This document shows, one piece after another, positions 29,134-38,798 of a DNA stretch of 64,000 bases. The stretch is from Mangrovibacter yixingensis. Lineage in GTDB: Bacteria; Pseudomonadota; Gammaproteobacteria; Enterobacterales; Enterobacteriaceae. The position numbers were made by a program, and so were the translations under genes. A model generated the notes under the pieces. That model saw only the letters and a list, made by a program, of their open reading frames with translations. It was not told where the DNA came from and searched no databases. Numbering within the stretch: position 1 is the first letter of the stretch; every line of letters begins with the position of its first letter. The stretch covers positions 62,001 to 126,000 of the forward strand of contig NZ_JAIVKM010000009.1 in assembly GCF_020523985.1 (NCBI RefSeq). Reading direction: 5' to 3'.

Positions 29134-30630
29134 ATGGCAAATGAGCTAAATAAAGATCAGAGCCAGACGCATGATCTTCGCTCCGCAATTGAATTACTCA
29201 AATCTACCCCCGGCGAATATGTCGAAACGAATGTAGAAGTCGACCCTCGCGCCGAATTATCTGGTGTTTACCGCTACGTTGGTGCAGGTGGTACGTGCGA
29301 ACGTCCTACTCGTAAAAACGGCCCGGTAATGATGTTCAACAAAATTAAAGGGTTCGATGATATCAGTGTCATTATTGGCCTGAATGGTTCCCGTAAACGC
29401 GTTGGGCAGTTCCTTAACTGCGAACCTGAAAGACTGGGCCATCTGCTGAAAGATTCCGTGCAGAACCCTATCGCTCCAGTTGAAGTCAGTGCTGACAAAG
29501 CAGTGTGCCAGGAAGTTGTACACCTGGCGACAGATGCAAATTTCGATTTGCGTAAACTGCTGCCAGCCCCAACCAATACCGAAGAAGATGCAGGCCCTTA
29601 CATCACGATGGGTCTGTGCTACGCATCCGACCCTGAAACCCATGAGTCTGATATCACGATTCACCGCCTGTGTGTTCAAAGCCGCGATGAGCTTTCAATG
29701 TGGCTCACTCCAGGCCGCCATATTGATGCATTCCGCATGAAAGCTGAAGAAGCGGGCAAACCACTTCCTATCTCCATCAGCATTGGTGTTGATCCGGCAA
29801 TTGAAATTGCCGCCTGCTTCGAACCACCGACAACCCCACTTGGCTTTGACGAACTGAGTGTTGCCGGTGCATTGCGCGGCCACGCTGTTGAAATGGTGAA
29901 ATGTAAAACCATCAATGAACGTGCAATTGCCCACGCAGAAATCGTTATTGAAGGTGAGCTGCTGCCAAATGTACGTGTTCGTGAAGACCAGAACACCGAC
30001 TCTGGCAAAGCGATGCCTGAATTCCCGGGTTATACCGGTGAAGCGAAAGAGGCACTGCCGGTTATCAAGGTGAAAGCCGTCACCCATCGTCACAACCCTA
30101 TCTGGCGCACTACTGTAGGGCCAGGCGAAGAACATGTGAACATGGCAGGTATTCCAACTGAAGCCAGTATTCTGGATATGGTAAACCGCGCGATGCCTGG
30201 TAAACTGTTGAATGTATTTGCACACTCTGCAGGTGGTGGCAAATTACTGGCAGTTATGCAGTTTAAAAAATTCGCGCCGGTTGATGAAGGCCGCCAGCGT
30301 CAGGCTGCGCTGCTCGCATTCTCTGCATTCCCAGAACTGAAACACGTTATTCTGGTAGATGAAGATGTTGATATCTTTGACAGTGACGACGTGCTGTGGG
30401 CTATGCAGACTCGTTATCAGGGTGATGTAGATACCGTCTTTATTCCTGGTGTACGCTGCCATCCTCTGGATCCGTCACAAACACCGGAATACAGCCCGAG
30501 CATTCTGCAAACGGGGATGTCCTGCAAGACTATCTATGACTGCACGGTGCCGTTCCATCTGAAATCGCATTTTGAACGCTCGAAATTTAAAGAAGTGGAT
30601 GTGAAACGCTTCCTGCCAGATTTCGAATAA
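29134..30630 (+). CDS. UbiD-family prenyl-FMN-dependent hydroxyarylic acid decarboxylase (AroY/gallate type)
   Basis: 498 residues. The sequence resembles Klebsiella/Enterobacter protocatechuate decarboxylase AroY along its length: GVYRYVGAGGTCERPTR, LLPAPTNT, ITIHRLCVQSRDELSMW, AEIVIEGELLPNVRVRED, LVDEDVDIFDSDDVLWAM and SCKTIYDCTVP. These are the blocks where UbiD enzymes bind prenyl-FMN and metal. It should remove the carboxyl of gallate (to pyrogallol) or protocatechuate (to catechol) in the cytoplasm. The nearby tannase favours gallate. It is the first gene of a unit with the UbiX-like gene 11 bases downstream. The small D subunit seen with BCD-type decarboxylases is absent. Confidence 0.85.
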   Translation: MANELNKDQSQTHDLRSAIELLKSTPGEYVETNVEVDPRAELSGVYRYVGAGGTCERPTRKNGPVMMFNKIKGFDDISVIIGLNGSRKRVGQFLNCEPERLGHLLKDSVQNPIAPVEVSADKAVCQEVVHLATDANFDLRKLLPAPTNTEEDAGPYITMGLCYASDPETHESDITIHRLCVQSRDELSMWLTPGRHIDAFRMKAEEAGKPLPISISIGVDPAIEIAACFEPPTTPLGFDELSVAGALRGHAVEMVKCKTINERAIAHAEIVIEGELLPNVRVREDQNTDSGKAMPEFPGYTGEAKEALPVIKVKAVTHRHNPIWRTTVGPGEEHVNMAGIPTEASILDMVNRAMPGKLLNVFAHSAGGGKLLAVMQFKKFAPVDEGRQRQAALLAFSAFPELKHVILVDEDVDIFDSDDVLWAMQTRYQGDVDTVFIPGVRCHPLDPSQTPEYSPSILQTGMSCKTIYDCTVPFHLKSHFERSKFKEVDVKRFLPDFE

Positions 30631-30641
30631 GGAGTTATTGA

Positions 30642-31226
30642 ATGACCACACAACGTATCATCATCGGGATCAGTGGCGCATCCGGTTTCCAGTATGGCGT
30701 AAAAGCCCTTGAGTTACTGCAAGGGAAAGGTCTTGAAGTGCACCTGGTTGTCTCCAAAGGTGCAGAAAGGACCTGCGAACTGGAAACGGATTACGAACTG
30801 GACAAGGTGATGGCGCTGGCGGATGTTGTGCATCCCATCGGCAACCTTGGGGCGTCAATATCCAGTGGTTCATTCAAAACCCTGGGTATGCTGGTTGCTC
30901 CCTGTTCTATGCGTTCCCTTGGGGCTATTGCTCACTGCCTGACCGACAATCTACTCACTCGGGCAGCCGATGTGGTGTTAAAAGAGCGCCGTCGCCTTGT
31001 CCTGCTGGCCAGGGAAACGCCGCTCAACCTTGGGCACCTGCGTAATATGCAGGCAGTAACGGAAATGGGCGGGATTATTTTCCCGCCTGTTCCGGCGCTC
31101 TACCAGCGCCCGCAAACAACCGATGAAATTATCACTCACAGTGTGGCTCGAGCTCTGGATCTATTTGATCTGGATGTGAAAAATATTCCGCGCTGGGGTG
31201 AAGGTGATATGCATCATGCGAATTAA
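30642..31226 (+). CDS. UbiX/Pad1-like flavin prenyltransferase
   Basis: 194 residues preceded by a clear AAGGAG ribosome-binding site. Motifs are [20 protein letters not shown] (FMN-binding loop), [18 protein letters not shown] (conserved Ser and Pro-Cys region) and [18 protein letters not shown]. It joins a dimethylallyl group to FMN to make prenyl-FMN, the cofactor of the decarboxylase encoded just upstream. It is the accessory type found paired with UbiD-like degradative enzymes (LpdB, EcdB, Pad1), distinct from the housekeeping ubiX. Confidence 0.9.
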   Translation: MTTQRIIIGISGASGFQYGVKALELLQGKGLEVHLVVSKGAERTCELETDYELDKVMALADVVHPIGNLGASISSGSFKTLGMLVAPCSMRSLGAIAHCLTDNLLTRAADVVLKERRRLVLLARETPLNLGHLRNMQAVTEMGGIIFPPVPALYQRPQTTDEIITHSVARALDLFDLDVKNIPRWGEGDMHHAN

Positions 31227-31275
31227 CCCTTTTTAAAACTCCCTCTCGGGTATAACACACTACAGGAACAAAAAA

Positions 31276-31992
31276 ATGTTAATCGGTCCTTATGTCAACG
31301 GCACCGCTGTCGTTGTCGGCGGTCTGTTGGGTGCGCTTGCTGGCCGTATGCTTCCGGAACGTGTCCGGACTGCTCTTCCTTTAACCTTCGGCCTCTGCTC
31401 TGTTGGGCTCGGTATTAAGCTGGTTATTGAAGTGAAATATATGCCCGCCGTAGTTCTGGCTATGGTCATTGGTGCAGTACTTGGTGAACTGTTCTATGTC
31501 GAAAAAGGCATTGGTAAGGCAGCTGGCCTGACCCGCGGTATCGTCAACCGCTTTTTACCCCCGGTTAAAGGACTAACCCACGAAGAATTTACTGAAAAAT
31601 TTGTTGCGATTCTGGTGCTGTTTTGTGCCAGTGGCACAGGTATCTTTGGTGCCATGCACGAAGGGATGACAGGTGACCCGTCTATCCTGTATATCAAAAC
31701 GGTACTGGATCTGTTCACCTCAGCAATTTTCGCCACCATGCTGGGCTACGCGGTAATGACCATCGCTATTCCACAGGTGATTATTCAGGTTCTGCTGGCA
31801 ATGCTGGCAGTCGTTATTTTACCAATGACTACACCAGACATGATGGCTGATTTCTCCTGCGCTGGCGGCCTTATCATGATTGCAACAGGTTTTCGTATCT
31901 GCAATATCAAACTGTTTCCTGTGGCAAACATGCTACCGGGTCTCTTCCTGGTGATGCCGTTCTCCCACCTTTGGGCATCCTTAGTCGCATAA
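31276..31992 (+). CDS. DUF554 family membrane protein (YqgA-like)
   Basis: 238 residues with about seven hydrophobic helices. It closely follows the E. coli YqgA pattern: MLIGPYVNGTAVVVGGLLGALAG at the start, LFCASGTGIFGAMHEGMTGDPSIL at about residue 115, and TPDMMADFSCAGGLIMIATG. The family has no established activity; transport is often suspected. Spacing of 49 bases after the UbiX-like gene suggests co-transcription and a possible role in aromatic acid uptake or phenol export. That is inference from position only. Confidence 0.8.
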   Translation: MLIGPYVNGTAVVVGGLLGALAGRMLPERVRTALPLTFGLCSVGLGIKLVIEVKYMPAVVLAMVIGAVLGELFYVEKGIGKAAGLTRGIVNRFLPPVKGLTHEEFTEKFVAILVLFCASGTGIFGAMHEGMTGDPSILYIKTVLDLFTSAIFATMLGYAVMTIAIPQVIIQVLLAMLAVVILPMTTPDMMADFSCAGGLIMIATGFRICNIKLFPVANMLPGLFLVMPFSHLWASLVA

Positions 31993-32119
31993 AACGTTAA
32001 GCATGGTTCGGGGTTTCCGGGCCATGCTATTTCCGTCAGAATGCGGCAGACAACCCCGATTATTGCCCATCCGTTATACTTCACATTTCCAGATACCCTT
32101 GGCCTGATACGAGAGTTTT

Positions 32120-32686
32120 ATGATGCAACAAGAACATGTGGTGCTACTCAATGCACAAGGCAAACCAGAAGGAATCCTGGAGAAGTACACCGCGCATCAT
32201 GAGAACACCCCGCTTCACCTGGCTTTTTCTTGCTGGGTATTTAATGCACAAGGGCAATATTTACTGACCCGCAGGGCATTAACCAAGAAGGCCTGGCCTG
32301 GCGTGTGGACTAATTCTGTTTGCGGTCACCCTCAATGGGAAGAAACACAGGAAGAGGCGATTCGCCGCCGTTGCCTGTACGAAACAGGGGTGAATATTGA
32401 AAACATAACACCCGTCAGCCCACACTTTCGCTATTGCGAAACCGATGCCAACGGGATTATGGAAAATGAGATTTGCCCGGTATATGCGGCACTGGCTATT
32501 AATGAGGTACAACCTCATCCTGAAGAAGTGATGGATTACCACTGGGTCCGGCTTGATGATGTCATTGCGTCTGTGCGCCATACACCGTGGGTATTTTCCC
32601 CCTGGATGGTACAACTTGTGTCCGATTCCAGCGCCGTCAGTGCCTTGAACAGTTTCGTACAAAATATTATCAGTTCACAGGCGTAA
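32120..32686 (+). CDS. idi: Isopentenyl-diphosphate isomerase, type I
   Basis: 188 residues aligning with E. coli Idi: [53 protein letters not shown] (catalytic Cys) and [11 protein letters not shown] (catalytic Glu), in a Nudix fold. It converts IPP to DMAPP. In E. coli K-12 idi lies near lysS, not here. Its placement 127 bases after the UbiD/UbiX/DUF554 run may matter, because prenyl-FMN is built from a dimethylallyl phosphate. It is convergent with the tannase gene. Confidence 0.95.
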   Translation: MMQQEHVVLLNAQGKPEGILEKYTAHHENTPLHLAFSCWVFNAQGQYLLTRRALTKKAWPGVWTNSVCGHPQWEETQEEAIRRRCLYETGVNIENITPVSPHFRYCETDANGIMENEICPVYAALAINEVQPHPEEVMDYHWVRLDDVIASVRHTPWVFSPWMVQLVSDSSAVSALNSFVQNIISSQA

Positions 32687-32710
32687 AAAAGCCGGGTAAA
32701 TCACCCGGCT
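32684..32710. terminator. Terminator between idi and tannase
   Basis: AGCCGGGT (32690-32697), loop AAATC, ACCCGGCT (32703-32710). On the minus strand six T follow, so it can end the tannase transcript. On the plus strand it follows idi with no U-run. A second 8-bp inverted repeat (32715-32722 with 32746-32753) lies between this stem and the tannase stop. Confidence 0.7.
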
Positions 32711-32771
32711 GTCCAACAACAGATAATAACACAAGCATGTTTTACCTGTTGTTAATCCTTAATACATCGTA

Positions 32772-34517
32772 TTACTTCTCCTGATGCGGCTGGTAAAAAT
32801 CAGCGCCTCGCCAGTCTGTATAGAATGGCAGCACCTGGCGTTTCACCGGCTTATAGCTGCTCCCTTTGGAGCGTTCACCCTCTCCGCTGTATACCGCCAT
32901 GAACGGAAACGGGTACACAGGGCGTGATGCTGCACCTGCCGGAATGGCTTGCAGACGAAAACGCGTTTTTCCATCCTGAACTGGTGGCATCATTGCTGCA
33001 GGTTTCGTTTTCCCTGCCCCGGCACCTTGCGGCTGGCCAAAGCTGTTCTCTGTTTTTGCCGGTGCCTGCCATGCCATTACAGCCTCAGGAGCCACACCAT
33101 GTTCAACCCAGTTCATCATCGGTGTTAAGAAATCCACCAGTGACGGGCCTTCACCACCAGAACAGTGATACACGCCAGGGAGTAAATACAAACGCTCGAA
33201 TGCATCACGCTGTGTCACTCCCATTGCCCGACCAACAGCCTGGTGAAAGGCAATAGAATTGATGGGCGAAATATGAGGGTCAGCCAACCCATGCCAAATA
33301 ATCAGTTTGCCACCAGCCTGTTTAAACGCGGCAAGGTTCGGGTTTGTCGCATCGTATAAGCTGTGTAACGCGCGCAGCTTATCAAACATGTTTGCATCAA
33401 ACGTCATATCTTTAAGCGTGAAACTGGCTCCGGGATTTTTCACAAAATTCATATAACGCAGTGAAGCCAGGGCAATACTACGACTCATTATCGACCCATC
33501 TGCCGTCTGTGGCACAAAGACACCGGCCCAAGCCAGCTCAGACCCAGGCAGAACACTGCCAACAACCAGTTTTTGCCCGGTTTTTGGGTCAACCGGGCCC
33601 GAATAGAATCGTTTAACAGCCTCAACTTCTTTGGATGACAGGCAGTTTGCCTGATGAGTATCGCTGCCAGGCGGGCATTGCAATACTGCGGGGTTGAAAT
33701 GGCAGGTCATCGGGTCTGAGAGCAGCCCGTCTTTTTGGCCATCCAGCGCATCACAGGCATTCAGAACCGCATTATGAATCAAGGGCAATCTGTCTGCGGT
33801 AATAATCGCTTTACCTTCTTTATCCGTATTGGAAACTGCCATCCAGGAATGGTACAGGGCATTCTGCACCTGGAAGTTCATTGCAGCCGCCCCGGCGATG
33901 ATGCCATTAAAATCTCGCGGGAACCGCTGCGCCTCCATTAAGGCCTCACGCCCACCATCCGAACAGCCATTAAAGTAGGACCATTTTGCAGCTTGTGCAT
34001 AATAATGCTGGATCAGGCTTTTAGATGTCACCGCAGCCAGATGCTGAGCGCGCCAGGCAAAATCCTCACGTTTTTGCTGCGAGTTACCAAAATCCACTTC
34101 TTCCATTGAGTGGCCCATATCCGTTGCAGCGAGAGCGAACCCGCCTTGCGCTAATGGGGCACACCCTGCAGCAGCACCAACATCCATCATGATGTTGCCG
34201 CACAAACCACCACAGCCTAATTGCATGTAGCGCCCGTTCCAGATGGTCACCGGCAGAAGTGTTTTGATGGTTATGGATGGCATCAATTTACTACTGACCA
34301 CACAGTAATTAATGGCGTTAATCGTTTCTTCTTTTGCCGAGCTGACCACACTGCCTTTGCCACCAATACCGGTCAAATCAACCTGCATAAGTGCTTCACA
34401 CGCCTGTGCGGAAGGTACTGTAGTGATACCTGAATGCACAGATACTGGCTGGGCAAATACAGGAGAGATGAACAATGCCATCATGCCTGCCCATGCCAGT
34501 GCTATTAACATCCTCAT
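32772..34517 (-). CDS. Secreted tannase/feruloyl esterase family protein
   Basis: 581 residues. A Sec signal peptide is visible (MRMLIALAWAGMMALFISPVFA, cut after about residue 22). The alpha/beta-hydrolase shows the family CS-D-HC layout: Cys185-Ser186 in NGCSDGGREAL, Asp413 in GLADPHISP and His451-Cys452 in VYHCSGGEG. That gives a Ser-Asp-His triad with a disulfide joining Ser and His neighbours. DALDGQKDGLLSDP at about 256-269 resembles the calcium loop. It should hydrolyse galloyl (or feruloyl) esters in the periplasm or outside the cell. Gallate from it would feed the decarboxylase 2-4 kb away. Tannase versus feruloyl esterase activity cannot be settled by eye. Confidence 0.87.
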   Translation of the reverse strand: MRMLIALAWAGMMALFISPVFAQPVSVHSGITTVPSAQACEALMQVDLTGIGGKGSVVSSAKEETINAINYCVVSSKLMPSITIKTLLPVTIWNGRYMQLGCGGLCGNIMMDVGAAAGCAPLAQGGFALAATDMGHSMEEVDFGNSQQKREDFAWRAQHLAAVTSKSLIQHYYAQAAKWSYFNGCSDGGREALMEAQRFPRDFNGIIAGAAAMNFQVQNALYHSWMAVSNTDKEGKAIITADRLPLIHNAVLNACDALDGQKDGLLSDPMTCHFNPAVLQCPPGSDTHQANCLSSKEVEAVKRFYSGPVDPKTGQKLVVGSVLPGSELAWAGVFVPQTADGSIMSRSIALASLRYMNFVKNPGASFTLKDMTFDANMFDKLRALHSLYDATNPNLAAFKQAGGKLIIWHGLADPHISPINSIAFHQAVGRAMGVTQRDAFERLYLLPGVYHCSGGEGPSLVDFLTPMMNWVEHGVAPEAVMAWQAPAKTENSFGQPQGAGAGKTKPAAMMPPVQDGKTRFRLQAIPAGAASRPVYPFPFMAVYSGEGERSKGSSYKPVKRQVLPFYTDWRGADFYQPHQEK

Positions 34518-34638
34518 AGCGGTTAACCTTTTATGTGTTTTAAAAGAGGTAATGAAATAAAACTTGGCAGATTACGAGCGCACTGTCAGGGAATAAAGGA
34601 CCAAAATTGAATAAATGCAACAATGGGTAATGCAGGCA

Positions 34639-34671
34639 AAATTACTGCGCACTTAACACGCGCAGTAATTT
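34639..34671 (-). terminator. 12-bp hairpin after the SDR gene
   Basis: AAATTACTGCGC (34639-34650) and GCGCAGTAATTT (34660-34671) are perfect complements with a 9-base loop. It lies 10 bases past the SDR stop and before the tannase gene, so it probably ends the HbpS-SDR transcript. Confidence 0.6.
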
Positions 34672-34680
34672 AATCAGTTA

Positions 34681-35403
34681 TCAGCCAAGCATAATGCCGC
34701 CATCAACCGCCAGACGCTGGCCTGTCACAAAACCGTTTTCCATCAGGAAAATATAAGCAGCAGCCAGTTCATCCATTGTTGCCAGGCGTTTCAGTGGGAT
34801 ATTTTCTTCAAAATGAGCTTGTGTCCGGGCCAAATCATCTGCAGGTACATCGCGCCAGAATGGTGTGAGTGTCCATGTCGGTGCAACGGCATTTACCCGA
34901 ACAGCAGGTGCCAGTTCCGCGGCTAACCCTTCAACTAAAGCGTTAATACCCAGGTTGCCAACGTAACTGGCACAGGCATGTTGTGCACGCCCCCCGGTGC
35001 CTGATGTAAATACCATACTGCCACCGGTATTGAGGTGTGGCGCTGCCAGTTTACCGATGAGCACATTCGTCATAAATTTAGAATGTATAACGTGTTCTAT
35101 GGTTTCCATTTCAGCCTCCATAAAACCGCCGCCCATAACATCTCCCACCATAGACACCAGGTGGTCAAACTTGCCTTGTTGACTAAAAAACGCAGTCAGA
35201 GCCTGGTGATCATGGGCATCAACCTGGTGTAATGAAACGCCTGAATGCAACAGAGAAAGCGTTTTTTTCGCATCGGCAAGGCGCCCAGAATTACGGCCAA
35301 TTAGCATTAAATTAGCCCCTTTTTTTGCAGCCATTAACGCTACATGCAGGCCAATACCAGAAGCACCACCAATAATTGCGACTGTTTTTCCTTCAAGACT
35401 CAT
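34681..35403 (-). CDS. Short-chain dehydrogenase/reductase with altered active site
   Basis: 240 residues. The Rossmann nucleotide loop is IIGGASGIGLHVALMAA at about residues 10-26, and the C-terminus GQRLAVDGGIMLG is typical of SDRs. Ser134 and Tyr147 occupy the usual catalytic places, but the position four after Tyr, normally Lys, is Leu151 (SYVGNLGINA). Catalysis may therefore be weak or different. It starts with a 4-base ATGA overlap on the HbpS-like gene upstream. Its substrate is unknown; a phenolic or quinone intermediate is a guess from context. Confidence 0.8.
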   Translation of the reverse strand: MSLEGKTVAIIGGASGIGLHVALMAAKKGANLMLIGRNSGRLADAKKTLSLLHSGVSLHQVDAHDHQALTAFFSQQGKFDHLVSMVGDVMGGGFMEAEMETIEHVIHSKFMTNVLIGKLAAPHLNTGGSMVFTSGTGGRAQHACASYVGNLGINALVEGLAAELAPAVRVNAVAPTWTLTPFWRDVPADDLARTQAHFEENIPLKRLATMDELAAAYIFLMENGFVTGQRLAVDGGIMLG

Positions 35404-35840
35404 TTTACCGCCTCCTCTACCGCCTGAGCAGCAGCATTGGCAACATAGCTGTCGTTTTCACCATGCGCGCCACTGACCCCCACGGCACCAATCACAGCAC
35501 CATCTACGATAACAGGAATACCACCTTCTAAAGGCGTAACACCCGGCGTACTCAAAAAACTGGGGTGCCCGTTATTAATGAAATCTTCAAATGCCTTAGA
35601 AGGTTCCCCTAATAGTGCGGCGGTTTTTGCTTTCTCACATGCCACTTGTATGGTTACACCACTGGCACCATCCTGCTTTTCAAAAGCCAGTAATTGGCCT
35701 GCCGGATCCACCACCGCAACGCTGATTTTCCAGCCATGCGCCTGGGCAGATTGCTGTGCTGCGATAATTGCCTTTCTGGCGCCAGCAAGTGTAAGTGAAG
35801 GAATACGATGGAACAGAGCAGATTCAGTTGGTTCAGACAT
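35400..35840 (-). CDS. GlcG/HbpS family protein
   Basis: 146 residues. Conserved family blocks are LTLAGARKAIIAAQQSAQ, VAVVDPAGQLLAFEKQDGA, the EKAKTAALLG helix, and GGIPVIVDGAVIGAVGVSGA near the C-terminus. No signal peptide is visible, so it is cytoplasmic. HbpS binds haem in Streptomyces, and GlcG-type relatives sit in many aromatic and glycolate pathways without a defined reaction. It is translationally coupled to the SDR and forms a two-gene operon behind a pair of palindromes. Confidence 0.82.
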   Translation of the reverse strand: MSEPTESALFHRIPSLTLAGARKAIIAAQQSAQAHGWKISVAVVDPAGQLLAFEKQDGASGVTIQVACEKAKTAALLGEPSKAFEDFINNGHPSFLSTPGVTPLEGGIPVIVDGAVIGAVGVSGAHGENDSYVANAAAQAVEEAVK

Positions 35841-35886
35841 AATCGTTACCTGTGTTTTTCACAAGCAGAATAGTGCTTGCTATACA

Positions 35887-35900
35887 TTAGATATATCTAA
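35887..35900. promoter_or_regulatory. Palindrome TTAGATATATCTAA upstream of the HbpS-SDR operon
   Basis: A perfect 14-base palindrome 47 bases before the HbpS-like start codon. A second copy of its 12-base core lies 75 bases further upstream. A repeated dyad in a promoter region suggests a dimeric repressor operator. The regulator is unknown. Confidence 0.45.
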
Positions 35901-35962
35901 ATTACAGGATATCAATATAAAAACATCATAATAATTAGTCATCATAATTTTACTTATTATAA

Positions 35963-35971
35963 TAGATATAT

Positions 35972-35974
<3 letters not shown>
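35963..35974. promoter_or_regulatory. Second palindrome TAGATATATCTA
   Basis: Exact 12-base copy of the core of the palindrome at 35887-35900. It overlaps the last codon region of ligB. Confidence 0.4.
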
Positions 35975-37732
<1,758 letters not shown>

Positions 37733-37779
37733 TTACGGCCATAAACCAGACAAAGGCTACGTAATGGCAGGAGGTTGTG

Positions 37780-37785
37780 TATAAT
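37780..37785 (+). promoter_or_regulatory. -10 element of the gmk promoter
   Basis: TATAAT 42 bases before the gmk start. The -35 region is not a good match. Confidence 0.5.
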
Positions 37786-37787
37786 AA

Positions 37788-38450
<663 letters not shown>

Positions 38451-38504
38451 ACCCGGATTCAGTATCATGCCCAGTCATTTCTTCACCTGTGGAGCACTTT
38501 AAAT

Positions 38505-38780
38505 ATGGCACGCGTAACTGTTCAGGACGCTGTAGAGAAAATTGGTAACCGTTTTGACCTGGTACTGGTCGCTGCGCGTCGCGCCCGCCAAATGCAGGCA
38601 GGCGGCAAAGATCCGCTGGTACCGGAAGAAAACGATAAGCCCACCGTAATCGCGCTGCGTGAAATCGAAGAAGGTTTGATTAACAATCAGATCCTCGATG
38701 TGCGTGAACGCCAGGAACAGCAAGAGCAGGAAGCCGCTGAATTGCAGGCTGTTACCGCGATTGCTGAAGGTCGTCGTTAA
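38505..38780 (+). CDS. rpoZ: RNA polymerase omega subunit
   Basis: 91 residues, [20 protein letters not shown] to the acidic/glutamine-rich tail, the enterobacterial omega sequence. It stabilises beta prime and forms part of a ppGpp-binding site. It lies 54 bases after gmk and 18 bases before spoT. Confidence 0.98.
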   Translation: MARVTVQDAVEKIGNRFDLVLVAARRARQMQAGGKDPLVPEENDKPTVIALREIEEGLINNQILDVRERQEQQEQEAAELQAVTAIAEGRR

Positions 38781-38798
38781 TAACTCTGTAGGCACCCC

